DNA of 64,000 nucleotides from Chromobotia macracanthus (taxonomy: Eukaryota; Chordata; Actinopteri; Cypriniformes; Botiidae): contig JAZGTH010000071.1 in assembly GCA_036877525.1 (NCBI GenBank), positions 2,540,501 through 2,604,500 on the forward strand, in the 5' to 3' direction. Positions 60,873 to 64,000 of this stretch are shown one piece after another. The translations under genes and the position numbers were made by a program. The notes under the pieces were generated by a model that saw only the letters and a program-made list of their open reading frames with translations, searched no databases and had not been told where the DNA came from. Numbering within the stretch: position 1 is the first letter of the stretch; each line of letters opens with the position of its first letter.

Positions 60873-62674
60873 TAGATCAAATCTATAAAAATGTCACTTA
60901 AATAATAATAATGATAATAGTTGTTTTAATTTAAACATTTTCACTTGGAGATGATCGTTTGTTGTGAAATGTCGCCCCCTGCAGGAATGAACACATTCAT
61001 TACGGACGTCAGATCTGTAGTACGTTTTCAACAGGACAAGATTCACTTCTTGGGTTATTTTTGCACCCTCTTTTCGACCTGTGACTGCGCTGCAAGCGGA
61101 AAAATTAACATGAAATTAATAACTCATACATGCGAACACAAATGAGCAACCATGTGCACCAAACATAAGCAGTGACTCATGAAACTAATTCAGTCTGACA
61201 GAAACAAAGAGTTTGCCCAGAGTGATGTCTCACTGAACAAAGCAGAGGGCAAAATCTGTATTTATAAATGTTCAAATAAATTAACATAGTCACTAAAGTA
61301 CAAAACTGACATCAGAACAAATCTGGCCCAGTTTCCAAGGTAACTTGTAATTGTACAAATATCTTATTACTAAGAGATGTCTCATAATCTTTCATTATTT
61401 TTGCTGGGATTGGAAATTAGTTTCATAAACTTTGGCTCACCTTATGTTATACATCTTAAAGTGCGTGTAAATAAATTAAATGATCATATATGAGGGCAGT
61501 TGTGTTTACATTTATTTGACAGAGAAGTGTTAGACATTCTCATAATAAAAACATATTTATATTTGCTTTATTTCCTGGGTTTCCTATGTGACGGCCTTTT
61601 GAAATAAACATAATGCCTTAATACTTTGAATAGTAATAAACATCAGTTAGTACTCTGAACACGAATAAACATAAATGACTTTGAGCAAGTACAACTGAAT
61701 ATAAATGAATTCATAAACAAAATGTTAAACATCTGTATTTTTATCAGGATGACCACCCAGACAACATGTTTGTATTTTAAAGCAGTTTATACAGCTCAGG
61801 GAAACAACTGAGTTACAACCTTTGAAAAAAAGGTGGATGAGCTACAATGGATGAAACAGTCGCATAGCAACATCATCATATATATTAACATCAGCAACCA
61901 TTATTCAAGATTAATTTTGTATTGTTCATTTATAGAGGATTGGGAAACCCACACCAGCACGTCTTTTACATTACAGAACATGATTAAAAATGATTTACAA
62001 TTGATGGTAATAATTTACATTTATGGCTCAACACCGCCACCTTGCGTTCATCCATACGTCACACACCCATCCATAACCCCACACTTTAATAGCCGCACTT
62101 TTTGTTTGGTGCGTTTAATAGTTGCTGTTTTAAAGTTTGTCTCGGTTTTATTACATGCACATTTATCTAAAAAATACAATACCAATCCAATATTAATAAA
62201 TGGAGATGGAAAAGTGAGTTTTCCAGCACTTGTTGGGACATGTTTGCTGGCCCTGGTTAATGATTAATGAGCATCAGATTAAATTGAAGTCGATGGCAAT
62301 TGTTTAAACAACCTGCGACGTGGCAGCATGTATTAAACCTATCTACACTTTGCAAAACTTAAAAGTTTTTAAAGACGTCTTCAGCACTTCCTTGTAGGCA
62401 CTTCATTATTATTATTCATAAGTGGGCGTGTCTCTTGCACTAAAAGTGCATTAATATGCTGAACTGCATCTGTTGCATTAAACTAAAGCGGAACATGCAG
62501 TCATGCAGTCGTGTTGCATGACCGGGTTTGTGCATAATAAAACATTGCATGCTGCATCAGCGCATTAAAACAACAATGAAGTTAAACTCATAAGAGAAAC
62601 TCACCCGAGTTTGAGATCCGACGGAAAACAGAAGCGCAATCGGCTTCGTCTCGCACCCAGACGCAGGCTGGAGC

Positions 62675-62842
62675 ATGGCGGCGACGGAGTGCGGTCTCAC
62701 CCCGCCGGTGGAGTCGGTGGTGCCGGCGAGTATGTTTGCTCCGGACGCGGGCTGCGCGGAAGACCCGACCGGCGCTGAGAACAGCGACCCCGGGGAAGAT
62801 CATAACGGAGACGCCGAGGATCAGCTGGATCTCACCGGCAAG
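62675..62842 (+). CDS. gtpbp1: gtpbp1-like exon 1
   Basis: 168 nt, 56 codons, acidic and Pro/Ala-rich ([17 protein letters not shown] at the end). The donor is AAG|GTGGAT, weak beyond the GT. Read-through into the intron stays open to 63031, through the tandem 12-mer. Confidence 0.85.
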
Positions 62843-63549
62843 GTGGATCTCAGGCCTGACAGCAGATCTGAAAGCTTTACTAAGCATTGCAATCGTTTGT
62901 TTGATCCGTGCACGGTGTTTAAAGGCTGTTTACAACTTTATACGTTGTTGCATGAGTTGTTGCATGAGTTGTTGCATGAGTTGTTGCATGAGTTGTTGCA
63001 TGAGTTGTTGCATGAGTTGTTGCATGAGTGACACGTTGTCACTTTGTGTGCATGTGTGCCAGGTGGCAGATCAGCTGCCTGCCCCGAAATACAAACCTGC
63101 ATGCAACGTATTTATAGTGTTAAATGTGCAATCGTGAATGTTAAAGAAGTTTATGTGCATGCAACAGAAAAAGCTCAAGCTCTCTCTATATGTTGTAGTG
63201 CAAAGGACTTTAAAACTGCTTTCAGTTCAGTTGCATAACACGGATTTATCACGATCATGACTAAATATGGACATAAATATGAAAAGAAGTGGCATTTAAA
63301 AGTCAATGGACACATTAAAAGCAGAGCATTGCTGTGCTGTTGAAAGGGAGAAGCGTGTTGTTTATTGTCTAGTTATTAAACTTCAGGAGAGCAGTCACTT
63401 TGTTTCTAATGTGATGCTGGTTTGTTTTTGTTGTCAGTGTGTGCTGGTCAGTCCCACAGGACAGCAGTATGACTGTCTGCTCTCACAGCTGCGGGACCGG
63501 ATGGAGGAGGGCAGTGGAGAGACCCTCTATGTGGTCGGGATGGGTACAG
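62675..63549 (+). CDS. gtpbp1: GTPBP1-type GTP-binding protein, N-terminal exons (3' end outside window)
   Basis: GTPBP1 is a cytosolic GTPase related to EF-Tu-class translational GTPases and linked to mRNA turnover and ribosome-stall handling. Two exons are seen here. The start is in a strong context (A at -3, G at +4). Exon 1 carries VPASMFAPD and ends LDLTGK; exon 2 begins [20 protein letters not shown] and ends [10 protein letters not shown]. Human GTPBP1, as I recall it, has [22 protein letters not shown] and GCGETIYVIGQGS in the same order. The join is in frame (exon 1 is exactly 56 codons). GTPBP2 lacks these motifs. Fish have more than one gtpbp1-like gene, so the exact paralogue is open. 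The G domain (GNVDAGKST in the family) lies beyond the right edge. Confidence 0.85.
62843..63437 (+). other. gtpbp1: gtpbp1-like intron 1
   Basis: 595-bp intron with GT at 62843 and AG at 63436-63437 after a TTTGTTTTTGTTGTCAG tract. Its notable content is the 12-bp tandem repeat at 62945-63028. Confidence 0.8.
62945..63028. repeat. Perfect 7 x 12-bp tandem repeat (TTGTTGCATGAG)
   Basis: Seven exact copies of TTGTTGCATGAG (84 bp), directly followed by TGA in the frame continuing from exon 1. The unit is a multiple of three, so the retained-intron frame would encode a repeated Leu-Leu-His-Glu. Confidence 0.97.
63438..63549 (+). CDS. gtpbp1: gtpbp1-like exon 2
   Basis: 112 nt, phase 0 in and 1 out, 37 full codons: [37 protein letters not shown]. 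The donor is ACAG|GTCAGA. The frame running on to 63569 is intron. Confidence 0.88.
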
Positions 63550-64000
63550 GTCAGATCTCATGTGTTTAAACACTCTGGCTTTGCTTTGTGCTGATTTCAG
63601 GTGTTGCGAGTCTGTACCCACACTTCTCTTATTCAGCAGATCATAGTTTAGGTCACACAAGGGCCCTCTGCATTTGTATGTCTTTTCTGATGTTAAAGAT
63701 CCTTTTATTTTGCTGAATCATATGGTTGTATTCTTAGTGAAGACCATAGATGATATAATACATAATATTATGAAAAGTCCAATTTAATCTAGTCAATACA
63801 ACTTAAAAATAAGTGTTCTTTGTTTTTTCATGTTCTTATGGCATGAAAAAACATTATTGTGCTTTATTGTTGGTTGTTTTTGGCCCATGCAATACGTTCA
63901 GCTGAGTAAAGTCCTGGGGTCAAAGGTCATGTGTTGACGTTACTTGGTTGACTCAACTCATCAGCAGCGTTCACACCCCTACTCTTTACATGTATGTCTT
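63550..64000 (+). other. gtpbp1: gtpbp1-like intron 2 (partial)
   Basis: AT-rich sequence up to the window edge; no further exon or repeat recognised. Confidence 0.65.

Larger units (their letters stand above)
57685..62674. other. Spacer between divergent lrp1b and gtpbp1-like start codons
   Basis: About 5 kb. It includes both 5' untranslated regions and promoters, but transcription starts cannot be placed. Simple repeats take up much of 57850-58365 and 60001-60872. The remaining parts (58370-60000 and 60873-62600) are AT-rich with no recognisable gene; the frame 61833-62267 is unsupported. Confidence 0.65.

Noticed and set aside
60488..60880. 130-codon Ser/Leu-rich minus-strand frame
   Set aside because: Direct translation of the polypurine tract.
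61833..62267. 144-codon plus-strand frame upstream of the gtpbp1-like gene
   Set aside because: Composition is that of AT-rich non-coding DNA; no family resemblance and no splice or initiation context.
1..64000. tRNA, rRNA, CRISPR arrays, prophage or endogenous retrovirus
   Set aside because: Looked for by eye on both strands; no cloverleaf with A/B boxes, direct-repeat spacer array, or gag/pol-type frames were found. A tRNAscan or Infernal run would be needed for certainty.

Overview
The window looks like teleost nuclear DNA, most likely from a cyprinid-type fish. It is AT-rich and intron-dominated, with many microsatellites and several non-autonomous DNA-transposon families that I recognise as common in that group. 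There are no prokaryotic genes, operons, CRISPR arrays or viral genes. Species cannot be fixed from the sequence alone.

Two protein-coding genes can be supported. The first fills about 57.7 kb of the minus strand. It is the 5' part of an LRP1B-type giant LDL-receptor-family gene. I traced 18 consecutive coding exons from the start codon at 57684 down to 1784, all with GT-AG borders and compatible phases, giving about 967 codons. The predicted protein runs: signal peptide, two LDLa repeats, an EGF-like pair (the second of Ca-binding type), a first YWTD propeller, an EGF-like module, a second YWTD propeller, an EGF-like module with two extra cysteines, then the first three LDLa repeats of the next ligand-binding cluster. 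The rest of the gene, including the membrane anchor, lies beyond the left edge. The second gene starts at 62675 on the plus strand. It is a GTPBP1-type GTPase, of which only the first two coding exons, upstream of the G domain, are inside the window.

Layout: 1-1783 is part of lrp1b intron 18. From 1784 to 22128 exons 18 to 4 are closely spaced, with introns of 0.1-3.7 kb. Intron 3 is 10.4 kb, intron 2 is 3.3 kb and intron 1 is 21.5 kb. Intron 1 holds a CpG-rich block (about 44.9-46.9 kb), several MITE-like elements and a palindromic RFX-like motif. From 57685 to 62674 lies the spacer between the two divergent start codons, about 5 kb. It is dominated by simple repeats: GA, GACA, GATT, CA and GATA/GATG arrays, a 360-bp CA/CACAGA tract and a 320-bp polypurine tract. 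From 62675 to 64000 is the GTPBP1-like gene; its first intron carries a perfect 7 x 12-bp tandem repeat.

The two genes are not known to work together: one encodes an endocytic surface receptor, the other a cytosolic translational-type GTPase. I did not find a clearly new biological system. The most unusual points are the cysteine pattern of the lrp1b exon 15 EGF module, the internal CpG-rich block, a Tc1-like remnant ending about 18 bp from a splice donor, and the lrp1b/gtpbp1 neighbourhood itself.
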